Below are positions 46,377 through 55,952 of a DNA stretch of 64,000 bases, piece after piece. The DNA comes from Zobellella endophytica (lineage in GTDB: Bacteria; Pseudomonadota; Gammaproteobacteria; Enterobacterales; Aeromonadaceae). The notes under the pieces were generated by a model that saw only the letters and a list, made by a program, of their open reading frames with translations, did not search any database and was not told where the DNA came from. The DNA lies in contig NZ_PXYG01000002.1 of the NCBI RefSeq assembly GCF_003012775.1, positions 558,001 through 622,000 of the forward strand, in the 5' to 3' direction. Position 1 is the stretch's first letter. Each line of letters opens with the position of its first letter. A program made the translations under genes and the position numbers.

Positions 46377-46835
46377 CTATTCGTCGGCCGATTCCAGGGC
46401 ATAACGGATATGATCGGGGGCAAAACCCCTGGCCTGCAGGTAGCGCATGCGCCGGGCCCGCTCTTTCATGTCCAGCCGCTCGTCGGGACCGAAGCGGGCC
46501 CGGTAACACAGCCGGGCCAGTTCGAACCAGTCGGGATCCTCCGCCGCCAGTGCCTGCGCGATCTCCGCCGGGCCGACGCCCTTGCGCTGCAGCTCGGCGC
46601 GGATACGCAGGGGGCCGTGCCTTTTCAGCACATGCTGGCGCACCTGCACGGCGGCAAAACGGCTGTCCGCCAGCCAGTGCTGCTGCTCCAGCCGATCCAG
46701 CGCCTGCTCGATCCACTCGGGGTCGAATTGACGCTGGCGCAGCTTTTGCGCCAGTTCGCGCCGGCTGTGATCCCGACGAGACAGGAGTCTCAGGGCGCAG
46801 TCCCAGAGTTGCTGTGGGGTAAGGTTCGCTTCCAT
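46377..46835 (-). CDS. recX: Regulatory protein RecX
   Basis: A 152-residue modulator that caps RecA filaments and inhibits recombinase activity. It is a tandem three-helix repeat protein with the family motifs SRRDHSRRELAQKLRQR, WLADSRFAAVQVRQH and RGFAPDHIRYALE. It is 44 bp after recA on the same strand, as in E. coli, where it is made by read-through from recA. Confidence 0.94.
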   Translation of the reverse strand: MEANLTPQQLWDCALRLLSRRDHSRRELAQKLRQRQFDPEWIEQALDRLEQQHWLADSRFAAVQVRQHVLKRHGPLRIRAELQRKGVGPAEIAQALAAEDPDWFELARLCYRARFGPDERLDMKERARRMRYLQARGFAPDHIRYALESADE

Positions 46836-46879
46836 GGTGTGCTGCTAAAACAAAGGCCGGGAATGTCCCGGCCTTTCGG

Positions 46880-47953
46880 TTAAAAGTCGTCGCCGCCGTC
46901 CGGTCCGTCCAGCTCGGCGACGGTTTCATAATCCTTGTCGCCGTTGTCTTCCTTGGCCGCCCCCGGTGCCAGCAGCAACAGCTGACGCAGTTGCTGCTCG
47001 ATCTCGTCGGAGATGTTCTTGTGTTCGCGCAGGTACTTGATGGAGTTGGCCTTGCCCTGGCCTATCTTGTCGCCCTTGTAGCTGTACCAGGCCCCGGCCT
47101 TTTCGATCAGCTTGTGCTTGACGCCCAGCTCGATCAGCTCCCCTTCCTTGGAAATGCCGGCGCCGTACATGATCTGGAATTCGGCCTGCTTGAACGGCGG
47201 CGCCACCTTGTTCTTGACCACCTTGACCCGGGTTTCGTTGCCCACCACTTCGTCGCCTTCCTTGATGGAGCCGATACGACGGATGTCGAGGCGCACCGAG
47301 GCGTAGAACTTGAGCGCGTTACCGCCGGTGGTGGTTTCGGGGCTGCCGAACATGACGCCGATCTTCATGCGGATCTGGTTGATGAAGATGCACAGGCAGT
47401 TGGCGCTCTTGATGTTGCCGGTCAACTTGCGCAGCGCCTGGGACATCAGCCGGGCCTGCAGGCCGACGTGGGAGTCGCCCATTTCGCCTTCGATTTCGGC
47501 ACGGGGAGTCAGCGCCGCCACCGAGTCGACGATGATGACGTCGACGGCACCGGAGCGCACCAGCATGTCGCAGATCTCCAGCGCCTGTTCACCGGTATCC
47601 GGCTGGGACACCAGCAGATCGTCCACATTCACCCCCAACTTGCCCGCGTACACCGGATCCAGCGCATGCTCGGCATCGACGAAGGCACACACCTTGCCCT
47701 GGCGCTGTGCCTCGGCAATCACCTGCAGGGTGAGGGTGGTTTTACCGGAAGACTCGGGGCCATAGATCTCGACGATACGGCCGGTCGGCAGGCCACCGAT
47801 GCCCAGTGCGATGTCCAGCGACAGGGAGCCGGTGGAAATGGCTTCGACATTCAAAGCCTTGTTGTCGCCCAGCCGCATGATGGAGCCTTTGCCAAACTGT
47901 TTTTCAATCTGGCCCAGGGCGGCGGCCAAGGCTTTTTCTTTGTTCTGATCCAT
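46880..47953 (-). CDS. recA: Recombinase RecA
   Basis: A 357-residue DNA strand-exchange ATPase and LexA coprotease. Walker A GPESSGKT is at 65-72, Walker [15 protein letters not shown] near 140, and loops L1/L2 include [21 protein letters not shown] and [25 protein letters not shown] (in outline). The acidic C-terminal tail ([17 protein letters not shown]) is typical. It is preceded by a perfect SOS box. Confidence 0.98.
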   Translation of the reverse strand: MDQNKEKALAAALGQIEKQFGKGSIMRLGDNKALNVEAISTGSLSLDIALGIGGLPTGRIVEIYGPESSGKTTLTLQVIAEAQRQGKVCAFVDAEHALDPVYAGKLGVNVDDLLVSQPDTGEQALEICDMLVRSGAVDVIIVDSVAALTPRAEIEGEMGDSHVGLQARLMSQALRKLTGNIKSANCLCIFINQIRMKIGVMFGSPETTTGGNALKFYASVRLDIRRIGSIKEGDEVVGNETRVKVVKNKVAPPFKQAEFQIMYGAGISKEGELIELGVKHKLIEKAGAWYSYKGDKIGQGKANSIKYLREHKNISDEIEQQLRQLLLLAPGAAKEDNGDKDYETVAELDGPDGGDDF

Positions 47954-47997
47954 GAGGTGCTCCGCTGAATTGCTGATGCGTCTTGAAATATAGGTTG

Positions 47998-48025
47998 AGT
48001 ATACTGTTTATTCGTACAGTATCAA
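47998..48025 (-). promoter_or_regulatory. recA promoter with embedded LexA (SOS) box
   Basis: On the minus strand: -35 TTGATA (48020-48025), 16-bp spacer, -10 TATACT (47998-48003). The whole spacer is the LexA core CTGT-N8-ACAG (48004-48019), within TACTGT...ACAGTA at 48002-48021. The layout is almost that of the E. coli recA promoter, so SOS induction is expected. Confidence 0.95.
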
Positions 48026-48516
48026 GTCCGGGTTCCGTGCACCAGGGCCAGGCAGTCCTGCAAGGCCGCCTGGATACTTTGCCGGCGCACGGCGCTCCGG
48101 TCACCCTCGAGTTGCAGCCGGCGACAGCTCAGCCGGTCGGCCGGCGCCAGGTAACAAGCCAGCCAGACGGTACCGACCGGTTTTTCCTCGCTGCCGCCAC
48201 CGGGCCCGGCCACCCCGCTCACCGCCACGCTCAGGGCGCAGCCCGACCTGGCACAGGCGCCCCTGGCCATGGCCTCCACCACGTCTTCACTGACCGCGCC
48301 ACAACGCTCGATCAGCGCCAGATCCACGCCCAGCATCTCGCTCTTGGCGGCATTGGAGTAGGTGACGAAGCCCCGGTCGAACCAGGCCGAGCTGCCGGCG
48401 ATATCGGTGAGAGCCGAGGCGATACCGCCGCCGGTACAGGATTCGGCCGTCGCCATCATCCAGCCCCGCACCTGCAATGCCTCGCCCAATTGTCGTGCCA
48501 GTGTCGCTTGGTGCAA
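48022..48516 (-). CDS. pncC: Nicotinamide-nucleotide amidohydrolase (CinA C-terminal type)
   Basis: A 164-residue PncC/CinA-C domain protein that deamidates nicotinamide mononucleotide in NAD recycling. The motifs ATAESCTGGGIASALTDIAGSSAWFDRGFVTYSNAAK (in outline TAESCTGG and SSAWFDRGFVTYSN) and SGVAGPGGGSEEKPVGTV are the family signature. It is a stand-alone C-terminal domain, as in E. coli YgaD upstream of recA. Its stop codon overlaps the recA -35 element. Confidence 0.95.
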   Translation of the reverse strand: MHQATLARQLGEALQVRGWMMATAESCTGGGIASALTDIAGSSAWFDRGFVTYSNAAKSEMLGVDLALIERCGAVSEDVVEAMARGACARSGCALSVAVSGVAGPGGGSEEKPVGTVWLACYLAPADRLSCRRLQLEGDRSAVRRQSIQAALQDCLALVHGTRT

Positions 48517-48650
48517 AGCCGCCTCCCCGGGTCATGTGCTCAAGCCAATATGCTGGTATTATGCCGACCCGGGCCGGCAGCGCCAATGCCAATCGCCCGC
48601 GATCCGCCTCAGCAACACACTCATAAAAAGATAAGGTATTGATTTAGATT

Positions 48651-51227
48651 ATGAATCAAGACAAAACCCAGCATACGCCCATGATGCAACAGTATCTTTC
48701 GCTCAAGGCGCAGCATCCGGACATTCTGTTGTTCTATCGCATGGGGGATTTTTATGAGCTGTTCTACGACGATGCCAAGAAAGCCTCGCGATTGCTGGAT
48801 ATCTCCCTGACCAAGCGTGGCCAATCGGCCGGCTCGCCCATCCCCATGGCCGGTGTGCCCTACCATGCGGCGGAAAACTACCTGGCCCGGCTGGTACAGC
48901 TGGGCGAATCGGTGGCCATCTGCGAGCAGATCGGCGACCCGGCCACCAGCAAGGGGCCGGTAGAGCGGCAGGTAGTGCGCATCGTCACCCCGGGCACCCT
49001 GTCCGACGAGGCCCTGCTCGTTGAGCGCCAGGACAACTGCCTGGCGGCCGTCTACCACGACGGTCAGCAGTTCGGCTTCGGCATCCTCGACGTCAGCACC
49101 GGACGTTTCGTGATCAACCAGTTCCGGGAAGAAGAGGCGCTAACCGCCGAGCTACAGCGCACCCAGCCCGCCGAACTGCTCTATCCGGAAGGGTTCGGCT
49201 GGTTCCCCCTCATCGAGCAGCGCAAGGGACTGCGCCGCCGGCCCGAGTGGGAGTTCGATCTGGGCACCGCCCGTCACCTGCTGTGCCAGCAGTTCGGCAC
49301 CCGGGATCTGGTCGGCTTCGGGGTAGAGCAGTCCGCCACCGCCCTCTGCGCCGCCGGCTGCCTGCTGCAGTATGTGAAGGATACCCAGCGTACCGCCCTA
49401 CCCCATATCAACGGCATCCGCCTGGAGCGCGGCCAGGACATGGTGATCATGGACGCCGCCACCCGCCGCAACCTGGAACTGACCCTCAACCTGTCGGGCA
49501 CGGTGGAGAATACCCTGGCGGAAGTGCTGGACAACACCGCCACCCCCATGGGCAGCCGCCTGCTCAAACGCTGGATCCACCAGCCCAGCCGTAATGCCAC
49601 CGAGCTCGGCGGACGACAGGAGCTCATCGCCATGCTGATGGAGCAGGGGCGCCACGATGAGCTACGGCCGCTGTTGCGTCAGGTGGGCGACATGGAGCGG
49701 GTGCTGGCCCGACTGGCGCTGCGCTCCGCCCGCCCCCGGGATTTGAGCCGGCTGCGCACCGCCCTGCAGGCCCTGCCCGATATTCAGGCAATACTGGCGG
49801 AGGCGGCGCCGTCCTGCCTCGACTCCCTGGCGGAGCGGATCGGCCAGTTCCCCGAACTGGCAGAGCTGCTGGAAAGCGCCGTGGTCGACACCCCGCCGGT
49901 GCTGATCCGCGACGGTGGTGTGATCCGCGACGGCTTCAGCCCCGAGCTGGATGAGCTGCGCGAGCTGGCCGCCGGCGCCCACCGCTACCTGGAAGAGCTG
50001 GAGGCACGGGAAAAAGCCGCCACCGGCATCCATACCCTCAGGGTGGCCTACAACAGGGTGCACGGCTTCTATATCGAGGTGAGTCGCGCCAGTGCCCACC
50101 AGGTGCCGGTGCACTACGTGCGCCGCCAGACGCTGAAGAACAACGAACGCTATATCATCCCCGAGCTGAAAGAGTATGAAGACAAGGTGCTCAACGCCCA
50201 GAGCAAGGGGCTGGTGCTGGAGAAAAAGCTCTACGAGGCCCTGCTCGACCGGCTGCTGGAGCGGCTGGGGCCGCTGCAGCAAAGTGCCGCGGCGCTGGCA
50301 CAGGCCGATGTGTTCGCCAACCTGGCGGAACGGGCGGAAAGCCTGGACTACTGCCGGCCGGAGCTCACCGATGACGAGGTGATCGAGATCGAGGAGGGAC
50401 GCCATCCGGTGGTGGAGCAGGTGATGACGGATCCCTTTATCGCCAACCCGCTCAGCCTCTCGGCCCAACGCAAGATGCTGGTGATCACCGGGCCGAACAT
50501 GGGGGGAAAATCCACCTATATGCGGCAAACGGCACTGATCGTGCTGATGGCCTATATCGGTTCCTTCGTGCCGGCGCAAAAAGCCAGGATCGGCAAGGTG
50601 GACCGCATCTTCACCCGTATCGGCGCCTCCGACGATCTGGCCTCGGGCCGCTCCACCTTTATGGTGGAAATGACCGAAACCGCCAATATCCTCAACAACG
50701 CCAGCCGCCACAGCCTGGTGCTGATGGACGAGATCGGCCGCGGCACCAGCACCTACGACGGCCTGGCCCTGGCCTGGGCCTGCGCCGATGCCCTGGCAAA
50801 CCGGCTGCATGCCTATACCCTGTTCGCCACCCATTATTTCGAGCTGACCGAGCTGGCCGGACTCTGGCCCATGGTCGCCAACGTGCACCTGGACGCGGTG
50901 GAGCACCAGGACAGCATCGCCTTTATGCACGCGGTACAGGAAGGCGCCGCCAGCCGTTCCTACGGTCTGCAGGTGGCCGCCCTGGCGGGCGTGCCGAGGG
51001 CGGTGCTGGTGCTGGCCAAACAGAAGCTGGCCGAACTGGAGCAGGGCCATCAGCCGCCGGCCAGTCAACCCCGGTCAAAGCGTGATATCCAACCCTCACT
51101 GCCCCTGTTCGAGGCCGAGCCGGACCCGGCCCTGGCACTGCTCGATGAATTACAGCCGGATGAGCTGAGCCCGCGCCGGGCCCTGGAGCTGCTGTATCAG
51201 ATGAAAAAGCTGCGCCAAACGTTATAA
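48651..51227 (+). CDS. mutS: DNA mismatch repair protein MutS
   Basis: An 858-residue mismatch sensor. The mismatch-reading FxE motif is F34-Y-E36 in [12 protein letters not shown]. Connector, lever and clamp domains follow. The ABC-type ATPase carries Walker [10 protein letters not shown] (about 614-622), the signature [10 protein letters not shown] and Walker [17 protein letters not shown]. Only a short C-terminal tail (about 800-858, with the dimer-type ending [11 protein letters not shown]) is present, as usual. It works with Dam methylation in strand choice. A transposable element lies directly after its stop codon. Confidence 0.97.
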   Translation: MNQDKTQHTPMMQQYLSLKAQHPDILLFYRMGDFYELFYDDAKKASRLLDISLTKRGQSAGSPIPMAGVPYHAAENYLARLVQLGESVAICEQIGDPATSKGPVERQVVRIVTPGTLSDEALLVERQDNCLAAVYHDGQQFGFGILDVSTGRFVINQFREEEALTAELQRTQPAELLYPEGFGWFPLIEQRKGLRRRPEWEFDLGTARHLLCQQFGTRDLVGFGVEQSATALCAAGCLLQYVKDTQRTALPHINGIRLERGQDMVIMDAATRRNLELTLNLSGTVENTLAEVLDNTATPMGSRLLKRWIHQPSRNATELGGRQELIAMLMEQGRHDELRPLLRQVGDMERVLARLALRSARPRDLSRLRTALQALPDIQAILAEAAPSCLDSLAERIGQFPELAELLESAVVDTPPVLIRDGGVIRDGFSPELDELRELAAGAHRYLEELEAREKAATGIHTLRVAYNRVHGFYIEVSRASAHQVPVHYVRRQTLKNNERYIIPELKEYEDKVLNAQSKGLVLEKKLYEALLDRLLERLGPLQQSAAALAQADVFANLAERAESLDYCRPELTDDEVIEIEEGRHPVVEQVMTDPFIANPLSLSAQRKMLVITGPNMGGKSTYMRQTALIVLMAYIGSFVPAQKARIGKVDRIFTRIGASDDLASGRSTFMVEMTETANILNNASRHSLVLMDEIGRGTSTYDGLALAWACADALANRLHAYTLFATHYFELTELAGLWPMVANVHLDAVEHQDSIAFMHAVQEGAASRSYGLQVAALAGVPRAVLVLAKQKLAELEQGHQPPASQPRSKRDIQPSLPLFEAEPDPALALLDELQPDELSPRRALELLYQMKKLRQTL

Positions 51228-51289
51228 GCCGGAAGCCTGACTCTTGGTCACAAGTTTTTGTTGACGTTTGATAAGGCATAAAACATCGG

Positions 51290-51410
51290 CCAAAGCGCAC
51301 TACTCCTTCGGCACGCCGTGGGACCTGATACTCGCCATTTCGGCCTGCTGCGAACATTCACTGGGTGTTCGGTCAGGCCGAAATGGCTCGTCACGGCGAG
51401 CAAGCTCGCC
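51290..51410 (+). repeat. Structured repeat, module 2 (copy B)
   Basis: A 121-bp unit with a perfect 14-bp stem (51334-51347 with 51374-51387) and a 26-nt apical region that is 25/26 identical to copy A. The apical region itself holds GAACA/TGTTC. It is followed by a GGCGAG-CAAG-CTCGCC hairpin (51395-51410). Stem bases differ from copy A but stay paired. Confidence 0.8.
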
Positions 51411-51602
51411 CCATGGGGGCTCCGCCGCGCCTCTGACCGCCATGGATAGCGGGAATGCCGGAACGGCAGGAGCATTTTCCGGCCCTGGCGCGGAGGGCCG
51501 GCTTCGCTGCGCCCTTTGTCCTCCCTATCGCCCCGCTGCCGCCTGTTGGCACCACTATCAGACGGCGTCGGGGCTGGAAAGAGGCAACAGGGATGGCCTC
51601 CA

Positions 51603-51722
51603 CCGACCGTCACATGCCAGGGGGCGCGAAGCGCCTTGCACCGGAGGTATTGCCGCGACCGAGTTACCAGTGGCAAGTCGCAGCACGGCGATACCTCCGG
51701 TTTCCGCAACATTCGGCATGTG
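51603..51722 (+). repeat. Structured repeat, module 1 (copy B)
   Basis: A 120-bp unit with an outer stem CACATGCC/GGCATGTG (51611-51618 with 51715-51722), an inner hairpin GGCGC-GAA-GCGCC (51623-51635) and a long variable hairpin with 15-bp arms (51641-51655 with 51686-51700, one T-G wobble). The first 41 bp are identical to copy A. Confidence 0.8.
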
Positions 51723-51870
51723 CGAGCCTACATAGACGTACTTGCGGCGTGTCGACGGAGGTGGCCCTGTAGCCTCTTCTCTGCGTTAAATCAGACAGCC
51801 GGACTTGCGACTAAGAGTCAGGCCGGAAGCTGCTAGTAGGCTCGCAACTGTCCATTGAGGATAAAAAGAA

Positions 51871-51897
51871 GACGGCGGAGCTTGTGGCTCCGCCGTC
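51871..51897 (-). terminator. Terminator of rpoS
   Basis: An 11-bp perfect stem GACGGCGGAGC/GCTCCGCCGTC with a 5-nt loop is followed on the minus strand by TTCTTTTTA. It lies 52 bp beyond the rpoS stop codon, between rpoS and the miniature element. Confidence 0.9.
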
Positions 51898-51949
51898 CTG
51901 CTTTAACTATCCCGAAAACTATCCCGAACGGCCTGAAGCCGCCTTGCGT

Positions 51950-52930
51950 TTAATCGCTGTGGAACAGGGTATCGATGGACAACCCCTGCTGGGTCAAGAT
52001 TTCCTTCAGCCGGCGCAGGGCCTCCACCTGGATCTGCCGTACCCGTTCCCGGGTCAGGCCGATCTCCCGGCCTACGTCTTCCAGGGTAGAGGCTTCGTAG
52101 CCGAGCAGGCCGAAGCGCCGGGCCAGCACCTCCCGCTGCTTGGGATTGAGCTCTTCCAGCCAGTGCACCAGGCTCAAGCGCATGTCGTCGTCCTGGGTTT
52201 CGGTTTCCGGATCCGTGTCCCGCTCGTCGGTGATCACATCGAGCAGGGCCTTGTCGCCGTCACCACCGATGGGCGTATCCACCGAGCTGATTTTCTCGTT
52301 CAGCTTGAGCATGCGCGACACGTCTTCCACGGGCTTGTCCAGCGCCTCGGCAATTTCCTCGGCGGTAGGCTCGTGATCGAGCCGATGCGCCAGCTCGCGG
52401 GCGGTGCGCAGGTAGACGTTGAGTTCTTTGACGACGTGGATGGGCAGGCGGATAGTGCGGGTCTGGTTCATGATGGCCCGCTCTATGGTCTGGCGGATCC
52501 ACCAAGTGGCGTAGGTCGAGAAGCGGAATCCCCGTTCGGGGTCGAACTTCTCCACCGCCCGGATCAGGCCAAGGTTACCCTCTTCGATCAAATCCAGCAG
52601 GGCCAGGCCGCGGTTGTTGTAACGGCGGGAAATCTTCACCACCAGCCGCAGGTTGGACTCGATCATCCGCTTGCGGGCGGCCAGATCGCCGCGTAATGCC
52701 CGACGGGCATAATGGACTTCCTCTTCCGCCGTCAGCAGCGGAGAAAAACCGATTTCCCCCAAATATAACTGGGTTACATCCAAAGTACGTTGACTGGGTG
52801 CGCTGAGGATTTCTTCTTCCTGAATACTCTCCTGCTCTTCATCGCTCTGGGCAGTGCCGATCGTTTCCAGCTCAACATCAGCATCAAAGTCCACGTCTTC
52901 GTCGTGGAGCATTTCTTTGCTATGACTCAT
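51950..52930 (-). CDS. rpoS: RNA polymerase sigma factor RpoS
   Basis: A 326-residue stationary-phase/general stress sigma factor. Region 1.2 ([26 protein letters not shown], in outline) is followed by region 2 ([55 protein letters not shown], core motif [11 protein letters not shown]), region 3 (HVVKELN, the RpoS-specific segment), and region 4 ([20 protein letters not shown]). The acidic N terminus is normal. It is 42 bp downstream of nlpD, within which rpoS promoters usually lie. Confidence 0.97.
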   Translation of the reverse strand: MSHSKEMLHDEDVDFDADVELETIGTAQSDEEQESIQEEEILSAPSQRTLDVTQLYLGEIGFSPLLTAEEEVHYARRALRGDLAARKRMIESNLRLVVKISRRYNNRGLALLDLIEEGNLGLIRAVEKFDPERGFRFSTYATWWIRQTIERAIMNQTRTIRLPIHVVKELNVYLRTARELAHRLDHEPTAEEIAEALDKPVEDVSRMLKLNEKISSVDTPIGGDGDKALLDVITDERDTDPETETQDDDMRLSLVHWLEELNPKQREVLARRFGLLGYEASTLEDVGREIGLTRERVRQIQVEALRRLKEILTQQGLSIDTLFHSD

Positions 52931-52972
52931 GGCAGTTCTCCCTAAATCCGGGTACTACCTGACTCCCGGTGT

Positions 52973-53998
52973 CTATCGCTTTGGCAGATATCGCATCGGA
53001 TCGACCGATGTTCCCTGGTGTCTGATCTCGAAATGCAACCGGACATCAGTGGTATCACTGCTTCCCATATCCGCTATGTGTTGGCCTGCGCTCACCGCTT
53101 GCTGCTCCTTGACCCGGAGCACCTCGTTGTGGGCATAGGCCGACAAGTAATCATCGTTGTGTTTGATGATGATCAGATTGCCGTAACCACGTAGCGCATT
53201 CCCTGCGTAAACTACCTTACCGGCGGCAGAAGCCTTGACGGCCTGCCCCCTGCTGCCCCTGATATCAATACCCTTGTTACCGGTTTCGGCCAGTGAGAAC
53301 CCGGAAATAACCGGGCCCTGAGCCGGCCACCGCCAGACGATAGCGGTATTGACAGCGGCGTTTTTTTGTACTTTCGAATCAGCGTATTCCTTTCCTCGGA
53401 CCGGCGCAAGGGGCTTGGTCGATTTTATCGGGGTGCTCGTACCAGACAGCTTGCCGGCGCGGCTGGCCCCCTGGGAGGCGGACGGCCGGGCGGCCGGAGA
53501 GGGCGATTTGACCTCAGGAACACTCGGTTTGACGACAGGGGAAGAAGCTGGAGATAGCACCGCACGCAGGATCAACGGCTGGCCGACATAGATGCGATAG
53601 GGCGGCTTCAGGCCATTGAGGGTGGCCAGATCGGCGACCGACTGCCCGCTTCGGCGGGCAATGGCGCTCAGGGTATCGCCTCTTCGCACCCGGTAGCTCG
53701 CCCGCCCCCGGCCCGCCACATCCAGTCGCAGGGTCTGGCCGGGATAAATCTGGTAGGGCGGGCTGATATTATTGTGCCTGGCCAGGGTGGGCACATCGGT
53801 GCCGGCCTGCCAGGCGATGGAATAGAGAGTATCCCCCTTGACCACCACATAGCCCTGGCCGCCGGCCTGCATATTGCCACGAGCGTGGCCGCCGGCGCCT
53901 ACCACCGGCGCCGGGCGGGACGAGGAGCAGGCCGCCAACAGCGCGATCAATACCAGATTGATACACGCCAGCCGGAAAGGATGCCCCCAGCCCCGCAT
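52973..53998 (-). CDS. nlpD: Lipoprotein NlpD, LytM-type amidase activator
   Basis: A 341-residue outer-membrane lipoprotein. The signal peptide ends in the lipobox LLAAC (cysteine about residue 24). Two LysM peptidoglycan-binding domains follow (about 48-92 and 100-143; each with GDTLxxIA), then a basic Ser/Pro linker and a C-terminal M23/LytM domain (about 235-338). The LytM domain lacks the full zinc ligand set, as in NlpD activators of amidase AmiC at the division septum. E. coli NlpD has a single LysM, so the double LysM resembles the pseudomonad type. The start overlaps the yqaA stop by one base. Confidence 0.93.
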   Translation of the reverse strand: MRGWGHPFRLACINLVLIALLAACSSSRPAPVVGAGGHARGNMQAGGQGYVVVKGDTLYSIAWQAGTDVPTLARHNNISPPYQIYPGQTLRLDVAGRGRASYRVRRGDTLSAIARRSGQSVADLATLNGLKPPYRIYVGQPLILRAVLSPASSPVVKPSVPEVKSPSPAARPSASQGASRAGKLSGTSTPIKSTKPLAPVRGKEYADSKVQKNAAVNTAIVWRWPAQGPVISGFSLAETGNKGIDIRGSRGQAVKASAAGKVVYAGNALRGYGNLIIIKHNDDYLSAYAHNEVLRVKEQQAVSAGQHIADMGSSDTTDVRLHFEIRHQGTSVDPMRYLPKR

Positions 53999-54579
53999 CA
54001 GTGTCTCAGCAACAGGTAAGCGGCCACCGCCGCGACGACACAGAGCCAACCCAGGATGTCGATATACTGGATAAGCTTGCGCTCCATCCTGACCCCTCCC
54101 CATACCATCAGCCCGGACACCAGGAAGAAGCGCATGCCGCGCCCCACCAGGGAGATGACCACAAAGGGCAGGAACGCCATCTGCAACAAGCCGGCGGTGA
54201 CGGTAAATACCTTGTAGGGGATGGGGGTAAAGCTGGCGATAAAGATGACCCAGACGCCCCAGTCACTGAACCACTGCTGCGCCAGTAGTATCTTGTCCTG
54301 ATAGCCCATGGTGTTGATGAAGGGCTCCACCAATGGCTCCCACAGGGCATAACCGAGCAGGTAGCCGAACACCGCCCCCAATACCGAAAACAGGGTGGCC
54401 AGGGAGGCGTAGCGCCAGGCCAGCTCCGGCTTGGCCAGGGCCATGGGGGCCAGCATTACATCCACCGGCACCGGCCAGAATATCGACTCGACAAAGCTGG
54501 TCATGGACAAATACACCGGGGCGTGCCGGTGCACCGCCCACATCATCACCTGTCGATACAAACGCGAAAATAGTCTCAC
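53998..54579 (-). CDS. YqaA family (DedA/SNARE-associated) membrane protein
   Basis: A 193-residue inner-membrane protein with about five hydrophobic segments. The pattern of [22 protein letters not shown] near the N terminus, [15 protein letters not shown], and [16 protein letters not shown] in the middle is that of YqaA, a short DedA/VTT relative. DedA proteins are linked to lipid flipping and envelope stress; the function of YqaA is not settled. It overlaps pcm by 4 bp, in the surE-pcm-yqaA-nlpD-rpoS order. Confidence 0.88.
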   Translation of the reverse strand: MRLFSRLYRQVMMWAVHRHAPVYLSMTSFVESIFWPVPVDVMLAPMALAKPELAWRYASLATLFSVLGAVFGYLLGYALWEPLVEPFINTMGYQDKILLAQQWFSDWGVWVIFIASFTPIPYKVFTVTAGLLQMAFLPFVVISLVGRGMRFFLVSGLMVWGGVRMERKLIQYIDILGWLCVVAAVAAYLLLRH

Positions 54580-55202
54580 TCAAGCTCACCTTGAACCAAA
54601 GGTACAAAGCGCACCGCTTCAAGCTCGGTACGCGGAAAACTGTCGCCAGTACGTTCGTACAGCCACAGGGTCTGACTGCTTTGGCCAACCGGGATCACCA
54701 TGCGTCCGCCTTCGGCCAACTGCGCCAGCAGGGCCTGGGGCGTCTGGCTGGCCGCCGCCGTGACCAGAATGGCGTCGAACGGCGCTTTACTGGCCCAGCC
54801 CTGCCAGCCATCGCCGTGCTTGGTGGCCACGTTGTGTAAATCCAGCCGCTGCAGCCGGCGCCGGGCCTGATACTGCAGCGCCTTGATCCGTTCGATGGTA
54901 AACACCTGCTCGACCAGTTGGGCCAGCACCGCGGTCTGAAAACCCGAGCCGGTCCCGATTTCCAGCACCCGCCCCGGCTGCCGGGACAACAGGATTTCCG
55001 TCATCCGCGCCACTATATAGGGCTGGGAAATGGTCTGGCCGAAGCCGATGGGCAGGGCACTGTTTTCCCAGGCCTTGTGGGCCATGGCTTCATCGACGAA
55101 CTGCGCTCTCGGAAGACGGGCGATCGCCTGCAACACCCGTTCATCCTTGATTCCCTGCTGCTGCAGCTGACGATAGAGCTGCTGTCCTGCTAACGTAAGC
55201 AC
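54576..55202 (-). CDS. pcm: Protein-L-isoaspartate O-methyltransferase
   Basis: A 208-residue AdoMet-dependent enzyme that repairs isoaspartyl residues in aged proteins. The motifs [17 protein letters not shown], the AdoMet-binding [16 protein letters not shown] and the DAILVTAAA strand are clear. It lies 3 bp after surE. The two act together in stationary-phase survival in E. coli. Confidence 0.96.
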   Translation of the reverse strand: MLTLAGQQLYRQLQQQGIKDERVLQAIARLPRAQFVDEAMAHKAWENSALPIGFGQTISQPYIVARMTEILLSRQPGRVLEIGTGSGFQTAVLAQLVEQVFTIERIKALQYQARRRLQRLDLHNVATKHGDGWQGWASKAPFDAILVTAAASQTPQALLAQLAEGGRMVIPVGQSSQTLWLYERTGDSFPRTELEAVRFVPLVQGELE

Positions 55203-55205
55203 ACG

Positions 55206-55952
55206 TTACTCCACTTCTTTTATCCAATCGGCCAGCGCCGCCATCTGGCTATAGGCGGTCATGTCAATGGTGAGCGGGGTAATGGAAACGAAGCCCCGTT
55301 CCACCGCATCGAAGTCGGTCCCCTCCCCCGCATCCTGCTTGGCACCGGGAGGGCCTATCCAGTAGATGGGCCGCCCCCGGGGATCGAATTCTTTCAGTAC
55401 CGCCTCGGAGCGGTGACGATTACCCAAACGAGTCACTTTGATACCCCGAATCTCCGCCAGGGGCAAGTCGGGCACGTTGACGTTGAGGATCTGGTTGGCC
55501 GACAGCGGCGCCCGCAGCAATCCCTGCACCAGTTGGGAGGCGAAGTGCGCCGCGGTGTCGAAGTACCGGTGGCCGCACAGGGACACCGCCACCGCCGGCA
55601 GGCCCAGGTGGCGGCCCTCGGTGGCGGCCGCCACGGTACCGGAATAGAGCACGTCATCGCCCAGGTTGGCGCCGTGGTTGATGCCGGCCACCACCATGTC
55701 CGGATCCGGATCCAGCAGGCTGTTGACCGCCCAGTGCACACAGTCGGTAGGCGTGCCCTTGACCGAATAGAAACCGGACTCATCGAGCTGGTCGGCCCGC
55801 AGCGGTACCTCCAGGGTCAGGGAATGGCTGGCACCGCTGCGATTGCGATCCGGCGCCACCGTCACCACCTCGGCAAACTCCGCCAGTACCCGGCTCAGGG
55901 TACGAATACCCAGGGCATTCACCCCGTCGTCATTACTCACTAATATCTTCAT
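55206..55952 (-). CDS. surE: 5'/3'-nucleotidase SurE
   Basis: A 248-residue metal-dependent nucleotidase and exopolyphosphatase. The N-terminal metal site [12 protein letters not shown] (Asp pair about residues 7-8), the [14 protein letters not shown] loop, and [22 protein letters not shown]-type region (here [19 protein letters not shown]) are intact. ATG at 55952 is preferred over the preceding TTG codon. It overlaps truD by about 20 bp. Confidence 0.96.
   Translation of the reverse strand: MKILVSNDDGVNALGIRTLSRVLAEFAEVVTVAPDRNRSGASHSLTLEVPLRADQLDESGFYSVKGTPTDCVHWAVNSLLDPDPDMVVAGINHGANLGDDVLYSGTVAAATEGRHLGLPAVAVSLCGHRYFDTAAHFASQLVQGLLRAPLSANQILNVNVPDLPLAEIRGIKVTRLGNRHRSEAVLKEFDPRGRPIYWIGPPGAKQDAGEGTDFDAVERGFVSITPLTIDMTAYSQMAALADWIKEVE

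Larger units (their letters stand above)
51237..51821. mobile_element. Tn5/IS50-like miniature inverted-repeat element (585 bp)
   Basis: The ends are 19-bp inverted repeats CTGACTCTTGGTCACAAGT (51237-51255) and, on the other strand, CTGACTCTTAGTCGCAAGT (51803-51821): 17 of 19 identical to each other and each 16 of 19 identical to the Tn5 outside end. A perfect 9-bp direct repeat GCCGGAAGC flanks them (51228-51236 and 51822-51830), the target-duplication length of the IS50 group. The left duplication begins on the base after the mutS stop codon. No frame inside resembles a transposase, so it is non-autonomous. It carries one copy each of structured modules 1 and 2 and several further hairpins. 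Confidence 0.88.
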
